Source: Pseudomonas violetae | GTDB taxonomy: Bacteria; Pseudomonadota; Gammaproteobacteria; Pseudomonadales; Pseudomonadaceae | Length of the DNA stretch: 64,000 nt | NCBI RefSeq assembly: GCF_023072615.1 | Contig: NZ_JAKNRW010000029.1 | Coordinates: 1-64,000, forward strand | Direction: 5' to 3' | The notes under the pieces: model-generated | The model's input: only the letters and a program-made list of their open reading frames with translations | Database searches by the model: none | What the model was told of the DNA's origin: nothing | Made by a program: the position numbers and the translations under genes | In this document: one piece after another, positions 9,525-16,950 of the stretch | Layout: each line of letters begins with the position of its first letter | How positions within the stretch are numbered: the first letter of the stretch is position 1

Positions 9525-9540
9525 CGCAATGGCTGTGCCA
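9525..9540 (-). promoter_or_regulatory. Sigma54 (-24/-12) promoter of the aldehyde dehydrogenase gene
   Basis: Read on the minus strand this is TGGCAC-AGCCA-TTGC, matching the -24/-12 consensus with correct spacing. It lies 37 bases before the start codon. A sigma54 activator gene is nearby at 2277-4181. Confidence 0.8.
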
Positions 9541-9634
9541 GTTGTGTTTTTTGATTGAAACCCCGATCGGATGGGCCTCTTGGGCTATTTGCCCAGGACA
9601 GGGGAATGAGTGAGCGTCGCAAATTGCGACAGCG

Positions 9635-9671
9635 AAGATCAAAAGATCGCAGCCTGCGATCTTTTGATCTT
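9635..9671. repeat. Perfect inverted repeat of a Pseudomonas intergenic repeat family
   Basis: Two 18-base arms (AAGATCAAAAGATCGCAG and its complement) are separated by a single base. A near-identical, slightly decayed copy lies at 21560-21590 and fragments at about 22065 and 32255-32303. This marks a dispersed intergenic repeat, not a gene-specific site. Confidence 0.85.
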
Positions 9672-9682
9672 GAACCTATGCT

Positions 9683-9699
9683 TGTCTCAGAGTGAAACA
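9683..9699. promoter_or_regulatory. 17-bp palindrome, probable enhancer site for the sigma54 activator
   Basis: TGTCTCA-GAG-TGAAACA is an inverted repeat with 6 of 7 matching positions per arm. It lies about 97 bases upstream of the -24 motif of the alpha-subunit promoter and about 143 bases upstream of that of the aldehyde dehydrogenase, typical enhancer distances on both sides. The wider gene-free region (9489-9923) also holds the 37-base repeat and the two promoter motifs; I see no coding sequence in it. Confidence 0.6.
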
Positions 9700-9795
9700 G
9701 CTGTCGCGATATTGGACGCCCATTGTCTGGTTCAGGAGTCGTAAATCACCCGTTATTTCCACTAATTTATTGATAAAAAAGCACTATTTATAAGC

Positions 9796-9811
9796 TGGCA
9801 CGCTCCGTGTA
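9796..9811 (+). promoter_or_regulatory. Candidate sigma54 promoter of the amine dehydrogenase operon
   Basis: TGGCACG-CTCC-GTGTA fits the -24 element perfectly and the -12 element with T in place of the usual C of the GC pair. It lies about 112 bases before the alpha-subunit start. The imperfect -12 box lowers confidence, but the location, the sigma54 regulator and the palindrome upstream support it. Confidence 0.55.
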
Positions 9812-9923
9812 TTGCTCATCGCAGACGTTTCTCCTGCCCCCGAAAGCGCTCGGCGCCGACGGCAGAAACCACAAAAACGATAAGCCACAAAAATAAGAAA
9901 GCACCGTGCGAGGTTCGACGTTG

Positions 9924-11504
9924 ATGAAGAGAAAACTCCGATCAGGCATAACCGCCAGCTTGCTGGCCGTAACCGCCTGTATGGCGCTGCACTCGCCGCA
10001 AAGCCTGGCAGCTCGCGACGCCCAGACCATCCTCAAGGAAACCTGTCAGGGTTGTCATACCCCCGAAGCCGATAACGCCCTGAGTCGTATCAGTCACCAG
10101 CGTAAAACCCCGGAGGGCTGGCTGATGAGCATCGCCCGAATGCAGACCATGCACGGTTTGCAAATCAGCGATGACGACCGTCGCACCCTGGTCAAATACC
10201 TGGCGGACACCCAAGGCCTGGCGCCAAGCGAGACCGACGGTGTGCGCTATGCGCTGGAGCGCCGACTGAACACGGTCGAGAAATTCGACGACCAGACCAG
10301 TCAGATGTGCGGGCGTTGCCACTCCGGTGCGCGGGTCGCGCTGCAACGCCGTCCGGCGCAGGAATGGGAGCGCCTGGTGAACTTCCATCTCGGCCAATGG
10401 CCGTCGCTGGAATATCAGGCCCTGTCCCGGGATCGCGACTGGTTCGATCTGGCGCGAAAAGAAATGGTCCCCTTATTGGCCAAGCGTTATCCGCTGGACA
10501 ATCCGGCCTGGAAAAAATGGCAAGCCAGCGCGCCCAAGGCCCAGGCGTTTGTCGGCGACTGGAATTTCAGTGGTCATCTGCCGGGCAAGGGTGAACTGGC
10601 CGGCGTCATGAGCGTGACGGCAGATGGCGACGACACCTTTAAAGTCAGCGTCAAAGGCCAATACGCCGATGGCAGCCCGTTCAACGGCGACGGCAGTGCA
10701 ATTCTCTACACGGGCTATGAATGGCGCGGCAACGTGACCATCGACGGTGTGACCATGCGCCAGGTGTTCGCCGCGCAGGGTAGTGCGATGCAAGGCCGCA
10801 TGTTTGAAGCCGAGCACGATGAACGCGGCCTGGATTTTGTCGCCGCCAAGCAGGGCAGCAGTCGTTTGCTGGCGGTGCAACCGGGTTACCTCAAGGCCGG
10901 CACCGAGACCGAAGTGACCTTGATCGGCAGCGGGCTCAGCGGCAAACCGAACTTTGGTAAAGGCGTGGAAGTGCTCGAAGTCGTCGAGCAAAGTCCTGAC
11001 AGAATCAAGCTCAAACTCAAGGCCGCCGCCAATGCCCAGCCGGGCCTGCGCAGCGTCATGGTGGGCAGCTTGAAAGGCCCGACGTTATCGGTCTACAGCA
11101 CCATCGCCGAAGTCAAGGTCGTACCCGCTTTCTCGGTGGCACGAATCGGTGATGGCGGCGGTTCGACGCCCAAGGTCCAGGGGCGTTTCGATGCGGAAGC
11201 GTGGGGCAAGGGCGCTGATGGCAAGCTGTACCGCATCGGGGTATTTCCGGCGCAGTGGAAGGTCGAGCCCTTCGACGATCGCGCCCGGGAGGACGAAGAC
11301 GTCAAATTCGCCGGCACCATGCAGGCCGACAGTGGCGTGTTCACGCCGGGCGATGCCGGGCCGAACCCGGAACGCAAAATGTCCACCAACAATGCCGGCA
11401 ATCTCAAGGTGATCGCTGCCGTCGACGACTCGGGGAAATCCCTGACCGGAGAGGGCCAGATGATTGTCACCGTGCAACGCTGGAACAATCCACCCATTCC
11501 ATGA
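9924..11504 (+). CDS. peaA: Quinohemoprotein amine dehydrogenase, alpha subunit (dihaem)
   Basis: The electron-transfer subunit of periplasmic QHNDH, which oxidises primary amines to aldehydes. I chose the ATG at 9924 because it begins a clear signal peptide (MKRKLRSG, hydrophobic stretch, cleavage near ALA at about residue 30); a GTG 18 bases upstream is an alternative. The mature N-terminus carries two haem c sites, C41-x-x-C44-H45 and C129-x-x-C132-H133, followed by the beta-rich domains of the family. The length (526 residues) is as expected. It is the first gene of the structural operon, followed by the radical-SAM maturase, gamma and beta genes. Confidence 0.95.
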   Translation: MKRKLRSGITASLLAVTACMALHSPQSLAARDAQTILKETCQGCHTPEADNALSRISHQRKTPEGWLMSIARMQTMHGLQISDDDRRTLVKYLADTQGLAPSETDGVRYALERRLNTVEKFDDQTSQMCGRCHSGARVALQRRPAQEWERLVNFHLGQWPSLEYQALSRDRDWFDLARKEMVPLLAKRYPLDNPAWKKWQASAPKAQAFVGDWNFSGHLPGKGELAGVMSVTADGDDTFKVSVKGQYADGSPFNGDGSAILYTGYEWRGNVTIDGVTMRQVFAAQGSAMQGRMFEAEHDERGLDFVAAKQGSSRLLAVQPGYLKAGTETEVTLIGSGLSGKPNFGKGVEVLEVVEQSPDRIKLKLKAAANAQPGLRSVMVGSLKGPTLSVYSTIAEVKVVPAFSVARIGDGGGSTPKVQGRFDAEAWGKGADGKLYRIGVFPAQWKVEPFDDRAREDEDVKFAGTMQADSGVFTPGDAGPNPERKMSTNNAGNLKVIAAVDDSGKSLTGEGQMIVTVQRWNNPPIP

Positions 11505-11599
11505 TTTTGAAAACGTGAGCGGGCTGACGTTAACGGCTTCAGACACTTTTTTGGAATGATCGCACGCCCCGCCAAGCGGGGTCTGCACAGGAGGTTGCA

Positions 11600-13030
11600 A
11601 TGGGCGCTATCTTGAACCTGGTCGAGAGAAACCTGCACGAAGTGCACGTCGACGCCGACCGTATGCTATTCCACATCCCCAGCAGTTCGCTGTTCGCCAG
11701 CGATGAGCTCACAGGCACCATCATTGACGCCTTGCGTGGCCCGGGTTGCTCGTCCGACGACCTGATCCAGCGATTGGCCTCGCGCTTCAACGGCGAAGAA
11801 ATCACCGAGACCCTGCGCGAGCTGATGTCCCTGGAGCTGGTCAGCGACGGCTCGCCGCTGACCCCCGACATTGGCACCAAACGGGTCGAGCGCACCGCGA
11901 TCAACACGGTCGTACTCAACGTCAACACCGGTTGCAACTTGAGCTGCACTTACTGCTACAAGGAAGACTTGGACAAACCGTCGGCGGGCAAGAAGATGGA
12001 TGTCGAGACCGCTATCGCCTCAGTGGAAATGCTACTGCGCGAGTCCCCGGACGAAGAACGCTTCACCGTGGTGTTTTTCGGTGGCGAGCCGCTGAGCAAT
12101 CGCAAGCTGATCGAATACATGGTCGATTACTGTGAAAAGCGCTTCCGCGAGGCCGGCAAGTTCGTGGAGTTCGTCATGACCACCAACGCCACGCTGCTGA
12201 CCGAAGAGACAGTGGACTATCTCAATGCCCACCGTTTCGGTTTGTCGGTGAGTATCGACGGACCGAAAACCGTGCACGACCGCAACCGTATTACGGTGGG
12301 CGGGCAGGGCACCTATGACGTGGTGCGGCGCAAGGCCGAAATGTTGCTGTCACGCTACAACAGCCGTCCGGTCGGGGCTCGAGTGACACTGACCACGGGC
12401 GTCACCGACGTCGAGACTATCTGGGATCACCTGTTCAACGAACTGGGGTTTGCCGAAGTCGGTTTCGCCCCGGTGACCTCCGGCGACATCAGCACCTTCA
12501 ACCTGACCAGCGACGAACTGATAGAAGTGTTTGCCAGCATGAAGAGGCTCGGCCGGCGTTACCTGGACGCGGCGCTGGAGCATCGCAACATCGGCTTCTC
12601 CAACCTGCACCAGTTGATCACCGACATCCACGAAGGCCACAAGAAAGCGCTGCCGTGCGGCGCCGGCCTGAAGATGCTGGCGGTGGATCACAAGGGTGAA
12701 CTGAACCTGTGCCACCGTTTCACCGGTTCGAGCCTGCCGACCTTCGGCAACGTCCACAGCGGCGTGAAGCAGGTGGAATTGAATGACTTCCTGTCCCAGC
12801 GCCTGGACCGTACCAACACCGGCTGCGAAGACTGCCAGATCCGCAACCTCTGCTCCGGCGGCTGCTACCACGAGAGCTACGCCCGTTATGGCGACCCGAC
12901 CCACCCAACCTATCACTACTGCGAACTGATGCGTGACTGGGTCGACTTCGGCATCGAGGTCTACACCCGGATCATGGCCCACAACCCTGCGTTTATCAGC
13001 AGCTACATCACCCCGCGCAAGGCTCACTGA
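11600..13030 (+). CDS. peaB: Radical-SAM maturase of the QHNDH gamma subunit (QhpD)
   Basis: This enzyme makes the intrapeptidyl Cys-to-Asp/Glu thioether bonds in the gamma subunit. The radical-SAM cluster motif is C112-x3-C116-x2-C119. The first 95 residues resemble a PqqD-type peptide-recognition domain, and the C-terminal SPASM-type region has further cysteines (LPCGAG, CEDCQIRNLCSGGC, YHYCE) for auxiliary iron-sulfur clusters. A strong AGGAGG ribosome-binding site lies just before the ATG. The gene is followed after one base by its substrate, the gamma-subunit gene. Length is 476 residues. Confidence 0.95.
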   Translation: MGAILNLVERNLHEVHVDADRMLFHIPSSSLFASDELTGTIIDALRGPGCSSDDLIQRLASRFNGEEITETLRELMSLELVSDGSPLTPDIGTKRVERTAINTVVLNVNTGCNLSCTYCYKEDLDKPSAGKKMDVETAIASVEMLLRESPDEERFTVVFFGGEPLSNRKLIEYMVDYCEKRFREAGKFVEFVMTTNATLLTEETVDYLNAHRFGLSVSIDGPKTVHDRNRITVGGQGTYDVVRRKAEMLLSRYNSRPVGARVTLTTGVTDVETIWDHLFNELGFAEVGFAPVTSGDISTFNLTSDELIEVFASMKRLGRRYLDAALEHRNIGFSNLHQLITDIHEGHKKALPCGAGLKMLAVDHKGELNLCHRFTGSSLPTFGNVHSGVKQVELNDFLSQRLDRTNTGCEDCQIRNLCSGGCYHESYARYGDPTHPTYHYCELMRDWVDFGIEVYTRIMAHNPAFISSYITPRKAH

Positions 13031-13031
13031 T

Positions 13032-13355
13032 ATGAAGCATCTAAAGGCAATCAATAATAAAGCGCTGAAGCTCGACGAAGCCGCAGCAGAAAACCGCATC
13101 GAAGAAGTGGTTGCGATGAGTTCTGTCGCCGGTTGCGCCTCGACCACTGACCCGGGCTGGGAAATTGACGCGTTCGGCGGCGTATCGTCGCTGTGCCAGC
13201 CGATGGAAGCGGACCTTTATGGCTGTTCCGACCCGTGCTGGTGGCCAGCCCAGGTGCCCGACATGATGAGCACCTACCCGGACTGGAACAAAGATGCCCA
13301 GGCGTCCAACGATAACTGGCGCAATCTCGGGACTGTCTTTCCCAAAGACAAGTGA
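13032..13355 (+). CDS. qhpC: Quinohemoprotein amine dehydrogenase, gamma subunit (CTQ-bearing peptide)
   Basis: A 107-residue RiPP-like precursor: 28 leader residues ending EEVVA, then 79 mature residues. With Met29 as mature residue 1, the residues known from the crystal structures fall exactly in place: Cys7/Glu16, Cys27/Asp33 and Cys41/Asp49 for the thioether bridges, and Cys37/Trp43 for the cysteine tryptophylquinone. There is no Sec signal, consistent with export by the dedicated ABC transporter after modification. It starts one base after the maturase stop, so the two are probably translated together. Confidence 0.95.
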   Translation: MKHLKAINNKALKLDEAAAENRIEEVVAMSSVAGCASTTDPGWEIDAFGGVSSLCQPMEADLYGCSDPCWWPAQVPDMMSTYPDWNKDAQASNDNWRNLGTVFPKDK

Positions 13356-13378
13356 TCGGCTTACAGAAGGATTTCAGC

Positions 13379-14497
13379 ATGCCTCGCATCAATGCCTGCG
13401 GCCTGGCCGCACTCGCCGTCCTGAATGCCTTGACGTTCACGGTCCTGGCCGATGAAAACACCGCCCTCACGGCCGGTCACGAATACATGGTGACCACCAA
13501 TTACCCGAACAACCTGCACATCATCGACCTGGCCACCGACACCCTGTTGAAGACCTGCAAGATGCCGGACGCATTCGGTCCCGGCACCGTGCAGCTCTCG
13601 CCCGACCGCAAGAGCGCCTATGTGCTGAATAACCACTACGCGGACATCTATGGCGTCGAACTGGATAACTGCAAACAAGTATTCCACGCCAGCATCACCC
13701 AGAAACCAGGCGAGAAGGCGAAGTCGATGTTCGCCTTCACCCTCAGTCATGACGGCAAGGAGTTGTTCGCCATTGCCAACCCGACCTTGATGCTCAATGA
13801 TCGTTATGAAGTGCAGCAACCGCGGCTGGATGTGTACGCCACTGACGCTGGAATGGACGCCAAGCCTGTGCGCAGTTTCCCCGCGCCTCGCCAGCTCACC
13901 ATCATGCAAAGCGGCGACGATGGCACGCTGTACGTTGCCGGGGCGGATGTCTATAAAGTGGATGTCAAAACCGGCAAGTTCGACGTACTGATCCCCAGTC
14001 GCCACTGGAAACGCGCCAACTACAGCGCCCCTGACGTGCTATATGTGTGGAACCAGCAGACCTACCGACATGACTTCTCGCTGCTCTATACCGCCGCTAA
14101 ATTCAAAGACAAGAAGCAGGACCCTGCCACCGCCGAGTACCTCTACGGGCTATTCAGCGTCGACCTGAAAACCGGCAAGACCGAAACCACCGACTTCGGC
14201 CCGCTGACCGAAATCTACTTCAGCGGCATGCGCTCGCCCAAGGACCCCAACCTGATGTTCGGCGTGCTCAACCGCCTGGCCAAGTACGATATCAAGGAGA
14301 AGAAAATGCTGCAGGCGGCGACGCTTGATCACTCCTACTACTGCATCTCCTTCAACAAGGACGGCAGCAAGATTTACCTGGCGGGGACGTTCAATGATGT
14401 GGCGATCTTCGATCCCGACAGCATGAAGCAGATTGGCAGCATCAAGTTGCCGGGTGGGGATATGGCCATTACCACGGCGCAGATATTTACCCGGTAG
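13379..14497 (+). CDS. peaD: Quinohemoprotein amine dehydrogenase, beta subunit
   Basis: This is the beta-propeller subunit that holds the gamma subunit and contributes to the active site in the periplasm. I chose the ATG at 13379, preceded by AGAAGGA, because it starts a signal peptide ending near TVLA-DEN. The 372-residue length and repeated propeller-type strands (for example HIIDLATDTLL, VYKVDVKTGKF, VAIFDPDSMK) fit the family. It is the last gene of the operon; a strong hairpin follows. Confidence 0.94.
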   Translation: MPRINACGLAALAVLNALTFTVLADENTALTAGHEYMVTTNYPNNLHIIDLATDTLLKTCKMPDAFGPGTVQLSPDRKSAYVLNNHYADIYGVELDNCKQVFHASITQKPGEKAKSMFAFTLSHDGKELFAIANPTLMLNDRYEVQQPRLDVYATDAGMDAKPVRSFPAPRQLTIMQSGDDGTLYVAGADVYKVDVKTGKFDVLIPSRHWKRANYSAPDVLYVWNQQTYRHDFSLLYTAAKFKDKKQDPATAEYLYGLFSVDLKTGKTETTDFGPLTEIYFSGMRSPKDPNLMFGVLNRLAKYDIKEKKMLQAATLDHSYYCISFNKDGSKIYLAGTFNDVAIFDPDSMKQIGSIKLPGGDMAITTAQIFTR

Positions 14498-14541
14498 TGG
14501 CGGCGGCCTGAGCGGCCGCCTTCGTCGGAACGCCGCCCGGA

Positions 14542-14595
14542 GCAAGCCCGCCCCGCACTGTCCGTGTCGACTCGGACAGTGCGGGGCGGGCTTGC
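14542..14595. terminator. Long perfect hairpin between convergent genes
   Basis: A 23-base arm (GCAAGCCCGCCCCGCACTGTCCG) pairs perfectly with its complement across an 8-base loop. The outer part resembles a REP unit. No T-run follows, but the position after peaD and facing the LprI-like gene suggests a transcript end on both strands. Confidence 0.6.
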
Positions 14596-14623
14596 CCGCG
14601 ATTAGGCCCTCATAGAGACCGCA

Positions 14624-15025
14624 TCAGGCCCCAGGAACCGGACACCCCATATCCCCCTCCTGGCACTTCAAATAATTCCTGAAGGTCTCGACCCGCGCCC
14701 GGGTCAATTCGGTAATGCAATTACCGTAGATCAACGGATAAACACTACCACCCTCCACCCCCGACGCTGAAAACTTGCACTGCGCATCCCTAAACGCAAT
14801 CCACGATCGCTGCGCGCCGATTAACAGCTTCTTGCGGTCCGGATCGCTCTTCAGCCGTCCGGTAATCTGCTGGTACAGCGCATTCAACTCCTTGTCCGCC
14901 GCCTTGTTCTGCAGGGCGGCGCACTGGTTCATCGTCGCCTGATCCGTGGCGTTAGCGCAATCTGCGGCGAGGGCCACGTGGGTGAACAGCAATGGCGTCA
15001 GCGCCAGGAGAAAGCGTAAGTACAT
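14624..15025 (-). CDS. Secreted DUF1311 / lysozyme-inhibitor LprI-like protein
   Basis: A small exported protein (133 residues from the ATG at 15025; a GTG 12 bases upstream is possible). The N-terminus is a signal peptide (MYLRFLLALTPLLF to ALA), followed by a cysteine-containing domain with the DUF1311 pattern: NQCA near the start, RSWIAFRDAQC in the middle and a Cys-rich end (KCQEGDMGC). Some members inhibit lysozyme; others have unknown periplasmic roles. No operon partner is visible. Confidence 0.8.
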   Translation of the reverse strand: MYLRFLLALTPLLFTHVALAADCANATDQATMNQCAALQNKAADKELNALYQQITGRLKSDPDRKKLLIGAQRSWIAFRDAQCKFSASGVEGGSVYPLIYGNCITELTRARVETFRNYLKCQEGDMGCPVPGA

Positions 15026-15229
15026 GGGAGTTCTCACTATGACATCGTAAAGAGAAGAGCAGTGTAGCGAACCCTGGCGATGGCAGTTGCCGGTCGCGCA
15101 AAAGCCATTCGATTCCAGTCATCTCGCTGCCGACTATGCGCTGAAGGTTGATTACAGCATCCGCTTGGTACAACTTTAGGGTTGGTCTTGTGGTCTTACA
15201 GGCCTACTGTTCATTACAGGAGGTGACAT

Positions 15230-15718
15230 ATGAACCCAGCATCAGATCGTATCGAAAGGAAAATCCTGCTCAGGACCCCGCGCTCGCAGGTCTGGCGCGT
15301 GATCGCCCATGCCGAAGCCTTCGGGCAATGGTTTGGTGTGGCACTGGAAGGCAAGCGGTTTGTCGCCGGTGAGTGGACCCAGGGGCAAATTACCTATCCT
15401 GGTTATGAACACCTGCTGTGGAATGTACTCGTGGAGCGGGTTGAGCCGGAGCGAGTATTTTCGTTTCGCTGGCACCCCTACGCAGTGGAACCGCACATCG
15501 ATTATTCCCAGGAGCCCACCACCCTGGTGTTGTTCGAACTGGAAGATATGGATGGAGGCACGTTACTCAAGGTCACCGAGTCCGGCTTCGATCACGTTCC
15601 CCAGGAGCGCCGACTCAAGGCATTCCGCATGGACAGCCGCGGCTGGGATGAGCAGATGAACAATATCGAAGAGTTCCTCAAGATCAGTCAAAGGGCGCAC
15701 GAACGCCAGCAAGAGTAA
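15230..15718 (+). CDS. SRPBCC (AHSA1/START-like) family protein
   Basis: A 162-residue protein with the SRPBCC pattern: N-terminal RKILLRTPRSQVWR, a central FGQWFG, and the C-terminal helix GWDEQMNNIEEFL. Such proteins bind hydrophobic ligands in a deep cavity; substrates here are unknown. A very strong ribosome-binding site (AGGAGGTGA) lies 5 bases before the ATG. It stands alone between intergenic spaces. Confidence 0.85.
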   Translation: MNPASDRIERKILLRTPRSQVWRVIAHAEAFGQWFGVALEGKRFVAGEWTQGQITYPGYEHLLWNVLVERVEPERVFSFRWHPYAVEPHIDYSQEPTTLVLFELEDMDGGTLLKVTESGFDHVPQERRLKAFRMDSRGWDEQMNNIEEFLKISQRAHERQQE

Positions 15719-15904
15719 ATGCCCGGATGCTTAAGCCCTGATTGAAGCGCTGGGCGCGGGAGGGCGACACAGAGCCGATCATCACGCCGACGCGGCTGCG
15801 ATTACGCGTGCAGCCTTTAGCCCCGACATGCCTAAGGGCTTTCGGACGGCCGCTATGGCGAATGTCTTACACGCGATGGTAGTGATATCGTCTGTTACAC
15901 ATTG

Positions 15905-16042
15905 GATCCGATGCGTATTCTGACCCCATCAACCGAAGCACAGGAAGTGCCTCGGGATCACGGACGATCGACCATCAGCACGGAACGCTATCGACAGGGA
16001 GTCGACATGGTCTTGGGAAACCCGCTTCGGCGGGTTTTTTTT
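15905..16042 (+). ncRNA. Candidate small regulatory RNA with Rsm-like GGA hairpins
   Basis: The stretch from about 15719 to 16183 has no credible gene. Within it a run of hairpins shows GGA in the loop: 15933-15955 (loop AGGAA), 15956-15969 (loop ACGGAC, containing the RsmA/CsrA consensus CACGGACG), 15977-15989 (loop ACGGAAC, short stem) and 15991-16005 (loop AGGGA). A rho-independent terminator follows at 16018-16042. Repeated GGA loops before a terminator are the hallmark of RNAs that titrate RsmA/RsmE. The 5' end is a guess. It could instead be RgsA (P16), which I cannot exclude without alignment. Confidence 0.6.
16018..16042 (+). terminator. Rho-independent terminator of the candidate small RNA
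   Basis: AAACCCGC-TTCG-GCGGGTTT followed by a T-run. No protein gene on this strand ends nearby (the SRPBCC gene stops 300 bases before), which argues for a separate short transcript. Confidence 0.9.
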
Positions 16043-16063
16043 CGCCCGCAAAAAACCGACCCC

Positions 16064-16111
16064 GGTAGCGAGCTCGCTCGTGATGGACGTCAACGATAAC
16101 GCTGGGCGCCT
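16064..16111. repeat. Degenerate REP element
   Basis: GTAGCGAGCTCGCTCGTGATGG followed by a form of the GTCGTTAACGATAACGC spacer seen in the other REPINs of this window. It is a decayed single copy. Confidence 0.6.
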
Positions 16112-16183
16112 GATTCCCCATGGCGTTCTTTCATTTTTCTGGAGCAAGCTAGTTCCCAAAGTCGGGCCATCTAACGCATCTGT

Positions 16184-16861
16184 TTACAGCCTGGCCGCAG
16201 CCCGCTCGGTAATCACGGTCCGTTGCTCAAGCGACTGCGCTGCGCGCAGACGGGCATCTTCCAGCACTGCAGTCGGCGCAGTGTCCGGGCTGCCCGAAGC
16301 AAAAGGCGGTGCGGGAGCATATTCCAGCTGCAACTGCACTAACTGTGCAGTGTCCTCGCCGAACAATTCCGCAGCCAGCGTCAGGGCAAAATCGATCCCC
16401 GCCGTGATCCCGCCACCGGTCAGCAGATTGCCGTCGCGCACTACCCGATCCTGAACCGCAATAGCCCCCAAAGGCTTGAGCAGCTCGTGATAGGCCCAGT
16501 GCGTGGTGGCGCGCTTGCCCTTTAGCAGGCCTGCCGCGCCGAGTACCAGTGAACCGGTGCATACCGAAGTCACATAGCGTGCAGTGGCCGCCTGGGCCTT
16601 GATGAACGACAGCGTCACTTCATCCTCCATCAGCGTGCCGACGCCACTGCCGCCGGGAATACAGATCACATCCAGCGCCGGACATTCATCGAACGTCGTA
16701 GTGGGTTGCAACACCAGCCCGGTGCTGGCAGTCACGGGGGCCAGGTCTTTCCAGACCAGATGCACCTGCACATCTGGCAGGGACGCCAGCACGTCATAAG
16801 GCCCGGTCAGATCAAGCTGCTGAACCTGGGGAAACAACAGGAAACCAATCTGTAACGACAT
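16184..16861 (-). CDS. inhA: DJ-1/PfpI family protein, isonitrile hydratase-like
   Basis: A 225-residue DJ-1/PfpI protein. The nucleophile elbow SVCTGSLVLGAAGLL carries the catalytic Cys near residue 101, and the opening FLLFPQVQQLDLTGPYDVL holds the conserved Asp/Glu-side residues of the family. Length and motifs match isonitrile hydratase (InhA) of P. putida, which hydrates isonitriles to N-substituted formamides. It diverges from a GlxA-type regulator across 89 bases with a direct repeat, suggesting that regulator controls it. Other amidotransferase-like activities cannot be excluded. Confidence 0.8.
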   Translation of the reverse strand: MSLQIGFLLFPQVQQLDLTGPYDVLASLPDVQVHLVWKDLAPVTASTGLVLQPTTTFDECPALDVICIPGGSGVGTLMEDEVTLSFIKAQAATARYVTSVCTGSLVLGAAGLLKGKRATTHWAYHELLKPLGAIAVQDRVVRDGNLLTGGGITAGIDFALTLAAELFGEDTAQLVQLQLEYAPAPPFASGSPDTAPTAVLEDARLRAAQSLEQRTVITERAAARL

Positions 16862-16920
16862 GGTGTTTTTCTCATGAAGTGGGTGGACGACTTCACTCTA
16901 GACGTCCAGGATGTGGCGCA

Positions 16921-16950
16921 TACGCCAATTAGCCCACGAATTACGCCAAT
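16921..16950. promoter_or_regulatory. Direct repeat, likely operator of the GlxA/AraC-type regulator
   Basis: TACGCCAAT occurs at 16921-16929 and again at 16942-16950, exactly 21 bases apart (two helical turns), the spacing AraC-family regulators favour. A TGGCG-CATA-CGCCA palindrome overlaps the first copy. The second copy abuts the start codon of the regulator and the first lies about 60 bases before inhA. Confidence 0.55.
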
